A stretch of DNA of 37,417 nucleotides from Deltaproteobacteria bacterium (GTDB lineage Bacteria; Bdellovibrionota; Bacteriovoracia; Bacteriovoracales; Bacteriovoracaceae): the NCBI GenBank assembly GCA_006226755.1, contig SBGE01000033.1, forward strand, positions 1-37,417, read 5' to 3'. How positions within the stretch are numbered: position 1 is the first letter of the stretch; every line of letters starts with the position of its first letter. Positions 18,233 through 27,077 of the stretch are shown here, piece by piece. Both the position numbers and the translations under genes were made by a program. The notes below the pieces were generated by a model. It ran no database searches. It was not told the origin of the DNA and saw only the letters and a list, made by a program, of their open reading frames with translations.

Positions 18233-19028
18233 CTCTCAATCCTACGGTTTCAAAAAGTTTATCGAGACTGACCATCTGTTCTTCTAAAGTTCCATTGATA
18301 ATTCCATTATCACTTTCGATGATGATCCCTTGTCCGTTGATGTCATAATCAACTTCAACTCTGACATTTTTCAATGCACCTATTTTTTCTTGAACGGTTT
18401 CAAGAACATCTGTCATACCTTCAAAGCTATTTTGATCGACTTGAACAAGGAGATTCGATTTGGATTGAATTTCTGTTACGAGTTTTTCCAACAATCTGGT
18501 GATGTATTCACCGTCATCTTTCAACTCTCTTAAAATTACCCATTTTGTGAGATTTTTGACCAATTTATAAAGATCTTGCTTTTGAGCATTGATGATTTCT
18601 TCTTTAAGAACAAGTACATCATTGATCATATCAACAAGTGCATTCAGCTTTTCTTCTGTTGCCGCACGTGTCTGATTATAGACTTCCTGCTTCCCCGCCT
18701 CGATACCTTCACCAAAACCTTGCTGAAATGCTTCTTCGCGAAGGATGTCGACCCTTCTCTCAACTTCATCTCTGATTTTTCTTTCTCGTTCTTCTCTTTC
18801 TTGTTCGAGTAGTCCACGATGTTCTTTTACAATTGGAGAGATGGCAAAATTCTTTTTCTCTGCGCTCAAACGCTCAAGCTTGGCCTTCTTTCCATCTTGC
18901 TTGGCAAGTTTAGGAACAAATTCTCCAAGATCTCTAAAACTATAGTTTTCAACTGAGTCGTTTTCACCGGCCACAACCGAGAAATTTCTGAATGTATATT
19001 CTTCAATTTTGTTTTCGTGACCAGCCAT
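18213..19028 (-). CDS. fliH: Flagellar assembly protein FliH
   Basis: 271 aa charged coiled-coil protein between fliG and fliI; C-terminal V-ATPase E-subunit-like pattern. Confidence 0.85.
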   Translation of the reverse strand: MAGHENKIEEYTFRNFSVVAGENDSVENYSFRDLGEFVPKLAKQDGKKAKLERLSAEKKNFAISPIVKEHRGLLEQEREERERKIRDEVERRVDILREEAFQQGFGEGIEAGKQEVYNQTRAATEEKLNALVDMINDVLVLKEEIINAQKQDLYKLVKNLTKWVILRELKDDGEYITRLLEKLVTEIQSKSNLLVQVDQNSFEGMTDVLETVQEKIGALKNVRVEVDYDINGQGIIIESDNGIINGTLEEQMVSLDKLFETVGLRDGREDS

Positions 19029-19043
19029 TTATCCTCTCTCCTA

Positions 19044-20084
19044 TCAGACGAGTTGATCACCTTCACCACCTCTGGCGATGAAAGCTTTACCTTGTTGTTC
19101 GAGTTCTTTAGCCTTCTGAACGATTTCAGTTTGTGCCTTCTCAACATCAGAAAGTTTTGTTGGCCCAAGGGCATCAAGGTCTTCCTGGATGAGAGTTGCA
19201 GCTCTATTTGACATGTTCTTGAAGATTTTAGCCTTAATATCTTCAGGAGCAGTCTTAAGCGCAATAACGAGTTTCTGTTGATCCACTTCTTTGAGAAGGT
19301 TCTGAATACCTTTGTCGTCGACGTGGACAAGGTCTTCGAATACGAACATAAGTTTTCTGATCTCTTCTGCAAGTTCTGGATCTTTCTCCTCGACCCTGGA
19401 CATGATGTTCTTTTCGCTGTTCTTGTCCATAAGGTTGAGCATATCTGCGATTGGCTCCACACCACCAAGTTGGTTGGTATCGATTGAACCAAGAGTCGAA
19501 AGTTCTGTTTTGAGGACGTCATCCAACTGCGCAATAAGTTCTGGAGAAACATAATCGAGGTTCGCAACTCTGAGAACAACTTCTGCTTGGAGTCCTTCTG
19601 GAAGTCTCTTGAGTACATCCACTTTCTTTTCTGGCGCGAGGTGAGCCACGATAAGAGCAATTGTTTGTGGGTGTTCGTTGATAAGGAAGTTGGCAAGGGT
19701 TCTCGTATCAACAAGTTCAAGTGACTCAAGTGTATTGTTCGATCCAACTTCAACGATTTGACCGAGAAGTTGTTTCGCTCTCTCTTCACCAAGGGCACCA
19801 ACGATAAAGTCACGTCCACGGTTATCAGAGAAGAGTAGATCATTTTCTTCGTTAAGAGTTGCATAGAACTCTTCAAGAACTTTTTTGATCAACCAGATCG
19901 GAGCTTTCCTAACAGCTGCCATGGTGTTGATCATTCTTTTAACATCATTATCCCTAAGATGTCCGAAGATCAGCTGGGTCGTCTGAACCCCCAAAGCAGA
20001 TAGAAGGATCGCGGCTTTTTCCTGCCCTGAGAGCAGGGAGTATTCCGTATCCGGATCTAAACTGTTTTCACTTGGCATTGCCAC
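19044..20084 (-). CDS. fliG: Flagellar motor switch protein FliG
   Basis: SGQEKAAILLSALG...EHPQTIALIVAHL...MFVFEDLVHVDDKGIQNLLKEVD. Confidence 0.96.
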   Translation of the reverse strand: MAMPSENSLDPDTEYSLLSGQEKAAILLSALGVQTTQLIFGHLRDNDVKRMINTMAAVRKAPIWLIKKVLEEFYATLNEENDLLFSDNRGRDFIVGALGEERAKQLLGQIVEVGSNNTLESLELVDTRTLANFLINEHPQTIALIVAHLAPEKKVDVLKRLPEGLQAEVVLRVANLDYVSPELIAQLDDVLKTELSTLGSIDTNQLGGVEPIADMLNLMDKNSEKNIMSRVEEKDPELAEEIRKLMFVFEDLVHVDDKGIQNLLKEVDQQKLVIALKTAPEDIKAKIFKNMSNRAATLIQEDLDALGPTKLSDVEKAQTEIVQKAKELEQQGKAFIARGGEGDQLV

Positions 20085-20110
20085 AGTTTTCCTCGCTTGT
20101 TATCGCCCAA

Positions 20111-21799
20111 TCAGGCAATTTGTTTATCAGATTCCGTACTATGAATCATTTCATGGATAATCTGAGCCGCCTTGCCTGGGTTGGACTCAACCAGTGAAAT
20201 AATTCTTTCTCTCAACATATTACCTTCAATCTTCTCTGGGTTGAGCTTCTCTTCAATCTGAGGAAGCGCATCTTCAAGTCCAGGAAGCTTTTGATTTGCT
20301 TGAATTTTTTCAAGCTCTTCAAGAGTCTTTGGAAGGAAATCTTCTACTGACTCAACTGTGTTATCAGTAACCCATTGAATGAATGGTCTTACTACTAGGA
20401 AGAAGAAAAGTGAGATTACCAGACCAACGGCCAAGTACTTCACGATATTTTTCCAAAGTTCTCTTTTCTCTTTTTCAAGCATCAAAGCTTCTACAGCAGC
20501 TAGGTCTTCTTGTGCGAACTCCATGTTCTTGATGACCAGCTGATCCCCTCTTTTCTCGGAAATTCCAAGAGTCGAAGCAACGATTGCTTTAAAGTTCGCT
20601 AGATCTGCTTCAGACCAAGCTTCATATCTCATAATCTGTCTTCCATCATCTCCTAGGAGAGGAGCTCCATTCTCATCAACAGCAGGTACTTTCTTGCCAT
20701 CAATCATGACTGCAGCTGAAATTTTTTGAATCCCGGCTACTGGAGTTTTAGATTTCTTAACTCGTGTTGGTACATTGTAGTTTCTTGTCGTAAGTTCTTT
20801 ATCTACGTTGTTTCTTGTTTCAGGTATTCCCGGTTGTGGTGTTTCACCTGGAACGTTACTTCTGGCTCCAGGGATTCCCTGAGGAGAAGGCCTACTTCCA
20901 TTTAACTTCTGTGAATTTTTAACTTCAGAAAGAACCGCGGCGTTTTCTGAATCATATTTAGTTTCAGTTTGAACACTTTCCGTGAAATCCATATTCACAG
21001 TTACTTTGGCGATAACTTTTCCATCGCCGACAACTTTAGAAAGGATTTCTTCGATCTGTGACTCATATTTTCTATTTATTTTAGACTCTAGCCCAAGCCT
21101 GTTTGCCGTAGCAGCAGTCATGGCATCGCCAATATTTTCGGAGAGCTTCTTACCTCTATGGTCAAGAATCACGACATTCTCTGGTCTCATTCCATCAACT
21201 GAATTTGATACCAGCTGTCCAATACCTTTGATCTCACCTTCAGTTAGCGTTACACCATTGTTCAATTCTAGGACAACGGAAGCTCCAGGAGCTTTCTTTT
21301 CACTCACAAATGGAGAAGATTCTGGAATTGAAAGGTGGACTCTCGCTCTTTTAACACCATTGATATATCTGATTGTCTTAATAAGCTCTCCCTCAAGAGC
21401 TCTTTGTCTATTTACCTTTTGAACAAAGCTTGTTGTCCCAAATGATTGCTTGTCGAAGACTTCATATCCAACAGTTCCAGAGAAAGCGACTCCCATGGTT
21501 GCCAGTTCAAGTCTCCACTTATTAACCATGTCTTCAGGAATCTTGATGGTTTTACCATCATTGGATAACTGGTAAGAGATTTTCTTTTCTTCAAGGATAA
21601 CTGCAATTTTCTTCGAATCATCTCTGTTAAGGTCAGTGTAAAGAACCTCGTAGCGTGTTTTAGACGCCCAGATAATGATCGATGCCATCACAGCAATAAT
21701 GACCCCAGTCAAACCAACAAGACTTATTCTCTTGCCAGTATCCAGTGTCGAATAAAACTCCATGAAGTTTCGATAAATTTTTTCCAAGAAATCTTGCAC
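20111..21799 (-). CDS. fliF: Flagellar MS-ring protein FliF (GTG start)
   Basis: YEVLYTDLNRDDSKKIAVILEEKKISYQLS...GTVGYEVFDKQSFGTTSFVQKVNRQRALEGELIKTI; AGGAG SD 6 nt before GTG. Confidence 0.96.
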   Translation of the reverse strand: MQDFLEKIYRNFMEFYSTLDTGKRISLVGLTGVIIAVMASIIIWASKTRYEVLYTDLNRDDSKKIAVILEEKKISYQLSNDGKTIKIPEDMVNKWRLELATMGVAFSGTVGYEVFDKQSFGTTSFVQKVNRQRALEGELIKTIRYINGVKRARVHLSIPESSPFVSEKKAPGASVVLELNNGVTLTEGEIKGIGQLVSNSVDGMRPENVVILDHRGKKLSENIGDAMTAATANRLGLESKINRKYESQIEEILSKVVGDGKVIAKVTVNMDFTESVQTETKYDSENAAVLSEVKNSQKLNGSRPSPQGIPGARSNVPGETPQPGIPETRNNVDKELTTRNYNVPTRVKKSKTPVAGIQKISAAVMIDGKKVPAVDENGAPLLGDDGRQIMRYEAWSEADLANFKAIVASTLGISEKRGDQLVIKNMEFAQEDLAAVEALMLEKEKRELWKNIVKYLAVGLVISLFFFLVVRPFIQWVTDNTVESVEDFLPKTLEELEKIQANQKLPGLEDALPQIEEKLNPEKIEGNMLRERIISLVESNPGKAAQIIHEMIHSTESDKQIA

Positions 21800-21849
21800 A
21801 GAATCCTCCTGATTCCCGCTCTACCGTCACATCCTATGACGGCATTGCC

Positions 21850-22218
21850 TTAAATCTGCATTCTCATTACTTCTTTATATGCATCAATCACCTTCGACCT
21901 GATTTGGTTCATGGTCTTGAAAGCAATTTCAGCTTTTTCAACTGCCAACATTGTCTCGTGCAGGTTTTTGGATTTCCCAGTCGCCAAGTTTTGAATAGCC
22001 TTATTCGCTTCTTGCTGCAATCCATTCACTTCAGTGATCGAGCTGGCAAGAAGTTCAGAGAAAGACTTTCTATTACCTGGTTCCTCCAGAGAGAGGCCAT
22101 TGCCAATTCCAGTGGTTTCAAGTTCGTTGAAAGTTTCAATTTCAGAACTTTTCGCCCAGTCTTTGGCGTTATAGTTGTTCAGAATCTGTTGTAAATTTCC
22201 TACATTCTGAATTGCCAT
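21850..22218 (-). CDS. fliE: Flagellar hook-basal body protein FliE
   Basis: SFSELLASSITEVNGLQQEANKAIQNLATGKSKNLHETMLAVEKAEIAFKTMNQIRSKVIDAYKEVMRMQI. Confidence 0.95.
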   Translation of the reverse strand: MAIQNVGNLQQILNNYNAKDWAKSSEIETFNELETTGIGNGLSLEEPGNRKSFSELLASSITEVNGLQQEANKAIQNLATGKSKNLHETMLAVEKAEIAFKTMNQIRSKVIDAYKEVMRMQI

Positions 22219-22228
22219 TTCCTACCCC

Positions 22229-22666
22229 TTATCTTCCAATCTCAAGTGCTTTCAACGCCATCCCTTTGGTGGTGTTCATTGCACTGATATTGGCTTCGTA
22301 TGATCTTGATGCTGAAATCATATTGGCCATTTCTTCCATAACGTTGATGTTTGGATATGCCACATAACCTTGTTCATTTGCGTCCGGATGGTTTGGTTCG
22401 TACTTCAGGATTGGAGGTCTATCTGTAGAGATTACCTCGGTCGCATGAACTGTTTGTGCATTCTCATTCATCTCCCCTTCAAGAATCTCTGAAAATGAGT
22501 CTCTTGCTGGTTCTGAACCAAAAGCAACTTCTTTCTTTCTATAAGGTCCACCTTCGGCAGTCCTAGTTGTTTGTGCATTCGCGATATTGGAAGAGATCGC
22601 CGCCATTCTTGTTCTATTGGCCTTAAGCCCGGATGATGAAATTCTCAAACTTGTCAGTAGGTCCAT
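22229..22666 (-). CDS. flgC: Flagellar basal-body rod protein FlgC
   Basis: LRISSSGLKANRTRMAAISSNIANAQTTRTAEGGPYRKKEV; GYVAYPNINVMEEMANMISASRSYEAN. Confidence 0.95.
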   Translation of the reverse strand: MDLLTSLRISSSGLKANRTRMAAISSNIANAQTTRTAEGGPYRKKEVAFGSEPARDSFSEILEGEMNENAQTVHATEVISTDRPPILKYEPNHPDANEQGYVAYPNINVMEEMANMISASRSYEANISAMNTTKGMALKALEIGR

Positions 22667-22674
22667 TGTTTACC

Positions 22675-23082
22675 TTACCTTTCTGAACTGATGGCATATT
22701 TCATCAGTCCTAGTTTTTTGTTAAGCAGTTGTACAGAGGCATCATAGAGGATTTTGTTTTCCGCCATCATGGCCATTTCTTTTTCTCTGTCGACTGTGTT
22801 CCCATCTTCACTCACGACACCACTTGGGTCTTCGTAAATTTCTGGTTCAAGGTTGTTGAAACCTCCACCTCCGACATTGAAATGTCTTTCGTCATCTGTA
22901 TTGAGCTTCTGTGATTCATCAACATCCAATGCTCTAGCTAGTGCTTCTTCAAAATCAATTCTTTTCGCTTTATATCCAGGAGTCTCAGCGTTAGCGATAT
23001 TAGAAGTGATAAGCTTGTTCCTCATCAACCTGTAGTTCAAACTGGTTGCCAAGGCTTGCATTGTCTTATCTTCTATCTTCAT
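22675..23082 (-). CDS. flgB: Flagellar basal-body rod protein FlgB
   Basis: ALATSLNYRLMRNKLITSNIANAETPGYKAKRIDFEEAL; AGGAGG SD. Confidence 0.95.
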   Translation of the reverse strand: MKIEDKTMQALATSLNYRLMRNKLITSNIANAETPGYKAKRIDFEEALARALDVDESQKLNTDDERHFNVGGGGFNNLEPEIYEDPSGVVSEDGNTVDREKEMAMMAENKILYDASVQLLNKKLGLMKYAISSER

Positions 23083-23111
23083 ATCTTACCTCCTCGATCC
23101 CTGAAAGCTTA

Positions 23112-24044
23112 TTAACGAAGGTTTACGAAGTAAGCAGAACCGTCAGTTCTATATTCGTTAATTTTGTTTCTAAGTGTTCTGATAGAAACACCAAGAATTT
23201 TAGCTGCTTGAGTTCTGTTCTCTGATGTATGAACAAGTGCTTTCTTGATAAGTAGCTTTTCAGCTTCTTTCAATGACATCAGTCTGATTCCTTCATTGTC
23301 TTCATCACTGATCATACTTACAGCTCTCTTCTCACCGATCTCTAAATCAGTTTCCGTCAAGATTCCCGACTCAGAATTTGTCATGCTTGATTCGATAACT
23401 GTCTTTAGCTCGTGAACATTATGTGTCCAGTAGTGAGAAATAATTTTATCCATGGCAGACTGCTCAATCTGACCATTTCCATTCTCAGAAAACTCAGCTG
23501 CAAAGAATTGAGCTAGCATCTGAAGATCGTTTTCTCTTTCTCTTAGTGGAGTAAGGTTGATAGCGTTGCTCGCAACTAGCGTATAAAGACCTCTGTAGAA
23601 TCTTCCTGATCCAACAAGCTTTGAAAGGTTTTTAGTAGTTGTAGCAACAATTCTTACGTCAATATCATAATCTGGAAGTTCCATAAGAATTTTGTGAAGT
23701 TTCTTTTGAAATTCGTCATCAACGCCTTCGATATTGGCGAAAACAACAGTTCCTGTATTTGCTGCCTCAAGAGCTCCCTTATTGAAACGTCCTGATTCTT
23801 CATCTCTCCAGCCAAGAATTTCATTTTCAACGATTCTTGCCTCTTGAGCACAATCAACCACGATAAATGGTCTTTCAGCTCTTGATGAATTTTCATGAAT
23901 AAATTTGGCAAGTGCTCTTTTGCCAACTCCGGCTTCACCTACTACCAAAACAGGTGCTTTGGTAACAGAGACATTTCTCGCTACAGAAATAGCTTTTTGA
24001 ATTTTAGGGTCCTTCCCAAAAAGTTCAACTCTTACAGCATCCAT
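23112..24044 (-). CDS. Divergent sigma54-activator-type AAA+ protein with Fis-like HTH, lacking GAFTGA and canonical Walker B
   Basis: Walker A GEAGVGKRALAKFIHE; C-terminal RTQAAKILGVSIRTLRNKI HTH; no REC domain; AGGAGGTCAAATG supports start at 24044. Confidence 0.85.
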   Translation of the reverse strand: MDAVRVELFGKDPKIQKAISVARNVSVTKAPVLVVGEAGVGKRALAKFIHENSSRAERPFIVVDCAQEARIVENEILGWRDEESGRFNKGALEAANTGTVVFANIEGVDDEFQKKLHKILMELPDYDIDVRIVATTTKNLSKLVGSGRFYRGLYTLVASNAINLTPLRERENDLQMLAQFFAAEFSENGNGQIEQSAMDKIISHYWTHNVHELKTVIESSMTNSESGILTETDLEIGEKRAVSMISDEDNEGIRLMSLKEAEKLLIKKALVHTSENRTQAAKILGVSIRTLRNKINEYRTDGSAYFVNLR

Positions 24045-24088
24045 TTGACCTCCTGTCATCTTTCCGTCCCATCCTAGGACTTTCAATA

Positions 24089-26803
24089 CTATATGGTTTG
24101 ATTCTTAATCTTTAATAATGACAATTCCGACTTCACCATTTCCTTGATGTATTCCGAAATTGATTCATCCTCCAAAATCTCACTGAAAACCTTCATGGCT
24201 TCCTTTTCCTTCTTCGTATCTGCAAGCGCTAGGCCAAGTAGATATTGCAACCTGCCCTTGTAGACGCTGTTTTGATACTCTTCAAGGAATTTTTTGATCC
24301 TTGCAACTAGTAGATATTCCGTACCTTTTTGGTTGCTTCCTGCTAATACCTCAAGGTTTAAATAAGATATCTTTTCTTTAACTTTCGTCATTAGTTGATT
24401 TTTGACACCGAAATTACGGGTATCACTCAAAATGGCACTAGAGACTTTTTGGAACTTTTTGTAATCGCCAAGCTGATAAACAGAGTCTGTATAGGCATCC
24501 AACATGGACGCAAGATCTGTTGGATCGAATATTTTCTCCCCTTCCTGAACGCTTAAATAGTTCTCAAATGACTCTTCAGCCGACCTGTAGTTCTTTCTAT
24601 GGTACTGAATCAGGCCTTTGTAAAAATCAACTTTCGAATACCCTGGAGCCAGTGTCTTGATCCTGTTTACATTCTCTAGAGCAAGGTCCCAGTTCTTCAA
24701 CTTCATATTCTTTGAAAGTTTCAACTCCTCAAGAATTACTGCTGAGGTGTTCATTTTTCTTCTCTCAACCCAGATAGGAAATGTTCTGGTTGGAGATGTC
24801 TTCATCTTTGAGAATGACTCGTAAATTTCATCAAAGCCAGAAAAGATTCCTAACTTCACATAACTTTTCCCAACGATGAAGTTAAGTGTTGGATCCATTG
24901 CAACTTTGTCTACGTACTTTTCTTTGTAGACTTCCCATGCCTTGATGACTTTTCCATATTCTGTGCTCTTATAATTCTGCATCATGATGCCGTAGATGGC
25001 CTCAGCTCCGTCTCCTTCGAAAACTCTTCTCTCAGAAGGCTTCATAGAGGTCAAAGGAAGGGCCGTCAGATAACTTAGAGCTTCTTTGAATTTCTCATCA
25101 ACCAAGTAGCTTCTTAGACGGATTAACCATCTCAGCTTGGTCACATCTCTTGAAAGAACCGGCTTTTTCTTGGTGTCTTTGATATCCAGAAGCGCTCTCA
25201 TCTCAAGGTCAGACTGATCGATCTTTCTTTTTCTGATAGTTCTTAGGGCTGTATATCTCAATCTTGCTTCATAAGTTGAATCAAAATTTTGAGATCTGTT
25301 AATTGCTCTCTTATAAAGTTCCAGAGTTTGATTCACATCTTTTTCCAGAATTTCATAACAAAGGGCCAATCTCGTACGAGCAAACCCACTTTGTGTGATG
25401 TAAGTGTAATTAGCGATAAAATCATCGTAAAAACTGATCGCTTTCTCATATTCTGCTTCTCTAAAAAGCGCCTCAGCTACGTTATAAAGTATTGCAGAAT
25501 GAATTGGCTTTACCATTCCCTTCTTGTTCTTTTCCCAGGTATCAATGACTTCCTTGGTTTTATTCATTGAAAGCAAGGTATAGATTTCGTATGCAATCAT
25601 CAACTGAGCTGGAACAAGTTTTCTGACCGTTTTGTCCGCAATCAATTCTCTAAGTTTCTCAACTTGTCTCAAGTTAGTAAGCGAGTAGAGAATCAATTCT
25701 GCAGCATATCCACTCTCTTCGTAATCAAAATTCTCTTTTGAAGCTACGTAAAACTTTTTCGCCAACTCCAACAACTTGATGTAATCGTTATTTTCAATTT
25801 TTGACGTTAGAAGGTACTTGTAAATTCCCTTCTTCATTTCATAATTGTCTGTTCTTTCAGCGATGGTTGAAATCATGGCAAGAGCCGTTTTAACCGGCTC
25901 AGTATTACCTTTGTCGATATTCTCTTTCAAAATGGCGTTGGCCTTGAGGTACTCATTGATATCAACTTGATCTTCTTCGCCATATTTTTGCTTATAAAGC
26001 TCAATTGACTTGTACATCAAACCAAATTTCTTCTTTCTATAAAGATTAATACTCAATTGGATGTGAGCTTCTTTTTCGTTCTTGGTATAGCTTCTGTCTT
26101 TAATCGGATAGAAAAACTCTGGAGTTTTTCTTGAAAGATCGACCACTTTTTTCAAAGTTGGCTCAAGTGGCTCGTAATCCCATAGAAAACTAGCACCATA
26201 ACGGAAGTCTCTATAAGGAGAGATTGCCTTTTCACTAGCTGCCTTCTTAACAGTCTTTACCTGTGCTTTAGCCACTTCAGGTCTCTTTAATACTGTTTTC
26301 TCTGTGCTATTTGCCTCTGGCTTTTTCGCAACAGGAAGGGCATCAACTTTCTTTGGAGCTTCTTTTGCTTTATCAGCTTCTATTGCAACTTTCTTATCCT
26401 TATTAAGGATAGTGTCTGCATCAGTCCAAAAATCCATTACGTAATACTTTTCTCTATCTTTATAGAAGGTGAAGAGTTCTACATCTGGACTAGCGAGCTT
26501 GATTGACAATGAAGAGACAGCATTATCTTCTTCTTTAGGAAGAATTTTAACACTGCTTACATAATTAGGATCTTTGCTAAATGCGATGATTTCATCTGAA
26601 ATACTTTTGAAAATTTCAGGGTTGAGTGACTTGATAATCACTTCATCAGCACGTTTGTTAATGACAATTAAATCTTTTGGAACCGCGATCTTATAACGAA
26701 GATGTGTCTTCGCTTTCTCTTGTGAAACTACTGAAGCAAAAATTTCCGAAGACAGAAACATTGCCGCAATAATTGTCAAAATTTTGATTCCACATTTCTT
26801 CAT
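24089..26803 (-). CDS. Large secreted/periplasmic TPR-repeat protein at head of flagellar operon
   Basis: Signal peptide MKKCGIKILTIIAAMFLSSEIFA (start 26803, AGGAAG upstream); multiple TPR-like helices (e.g. YNVAEALFREAEYEKAISFYDDFIANY, DFYKGLIQYHRKNYRSAEESFENYL). Confidence 0.8.
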   Translation of the reverse strand: MKKCGIKILTIIAAMFLSSEIFASVVSQEKAKTHLRYKIAVPKDLIVINKRADEVIIKSLNPEIFKSISDEIIAFSKDPNYVSSVKILPKEEDNAVSSLSIKLASPDVELFTFYKDREKYYVMDFWTDADTILNKDKKVAIEADKAKEAPKKVDALPVAKKPEANSTEKTVLKRPEVAKAQVKTVKKAASEKAISPYRDFRYGASFLWDYEPLEPTLKKVVDLSRKTPEFFYPIKDRSYTKNEKEAHIQLSINLYRKKKFGLMYKSIELYKQKYGEEDQVDINEYLKANAILKENIDKGNTEPVKTALAMISTIAERTDNYEMKKGIYKYLLTSKIENNDYIKLLELAKKFYVASKENFDYEESGYAAELILYSLTNLRQVEKLRELIADKTVRKLVPAQLMIAYEIYTLLSMNKTKEVIDTWEKNKKGMVKPIHSAILYNVAEALFREAEYEKAISFYDDFIANYTYITQSGFARTRLALCYEILEKDVNQTLELYKRAINRSQNFDSTYEARLRYTALRTIRKRKIDQSDLEMRALLDIKDTKKKPVLSRDVTKLRWLIRLRSYLVDEKFKEALSYLTALPLTSMKPSERRVFEGDGAEAIYGIMMQNYKSTEYGKVIKAWEVYKEKYVDKVAMDPTLNFIVGKSYVKLGIFSGFDEIYESFSKMKTSPTRTFPIWVERRKMNTSAVILEELKLSKNMKLKNWDLALENVNRIKTLAPGYSKVDFYKGLIQYHRKNYRSAEESFENYLSVQEGEKIFDPTDLASMLDAYTDSVYQLGDYKKFQKVSSAILSDTRNFGVKNQLMTKVKEKISYLNLEVLAGSNQKGTEYLLVARIKKFLEEYQNSVYKGRLQYLLGLALADTKKEKEAMKVFSEILEDESISEYIKEMVKSELSLLKIKNQTI

Positions 26804-27077
26804 AAGAATGAAACTTCCTGTTCCATATTTTAGCTTTGAAGCCGCTGTACCATTCATCCTAAATAACCAGCCGCATCTTAATTCTACATTTTTTTGGGCA
26901 GTATGGAAGGAAAATTTTTCTTACAGGAACATTTTGCCGAACAAAATTATGACACCTCATTATTTTCCCTATTTACACGGGAACTTGAGATAGTGTTGAA
27001 GTTTTACACTCAAGAAATTGGTGTCAGTATGTAACCGATTAATTTAGTATTTTTGTCTGGTTTTGGCTTGATGAAGT

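Noticed and set aside
18866-19876. 336-aa minus-strand ORF overlapping fliG/fliH
   Set aside because: It lies in an alternate frame of strongly supported fliG and the fliH 5' end; composition (Ser/Leu/Lys/Arg rich, low complexity) is typical of a shadow ORF.
20982-21422. 146-aa plus-strand ORF antisense to fliF
   Set aside because: Antisense shadow of conserved fliF coding sequence; no SD or recognisable domain.
26858-27077. Sigma54 (-24/-12) promoter for the flagellar operon
   Set aside because: No convincing GG-N10-GC element found on the minus strand by eye; TGTCATAATTTTGTT is too degenerate to call.
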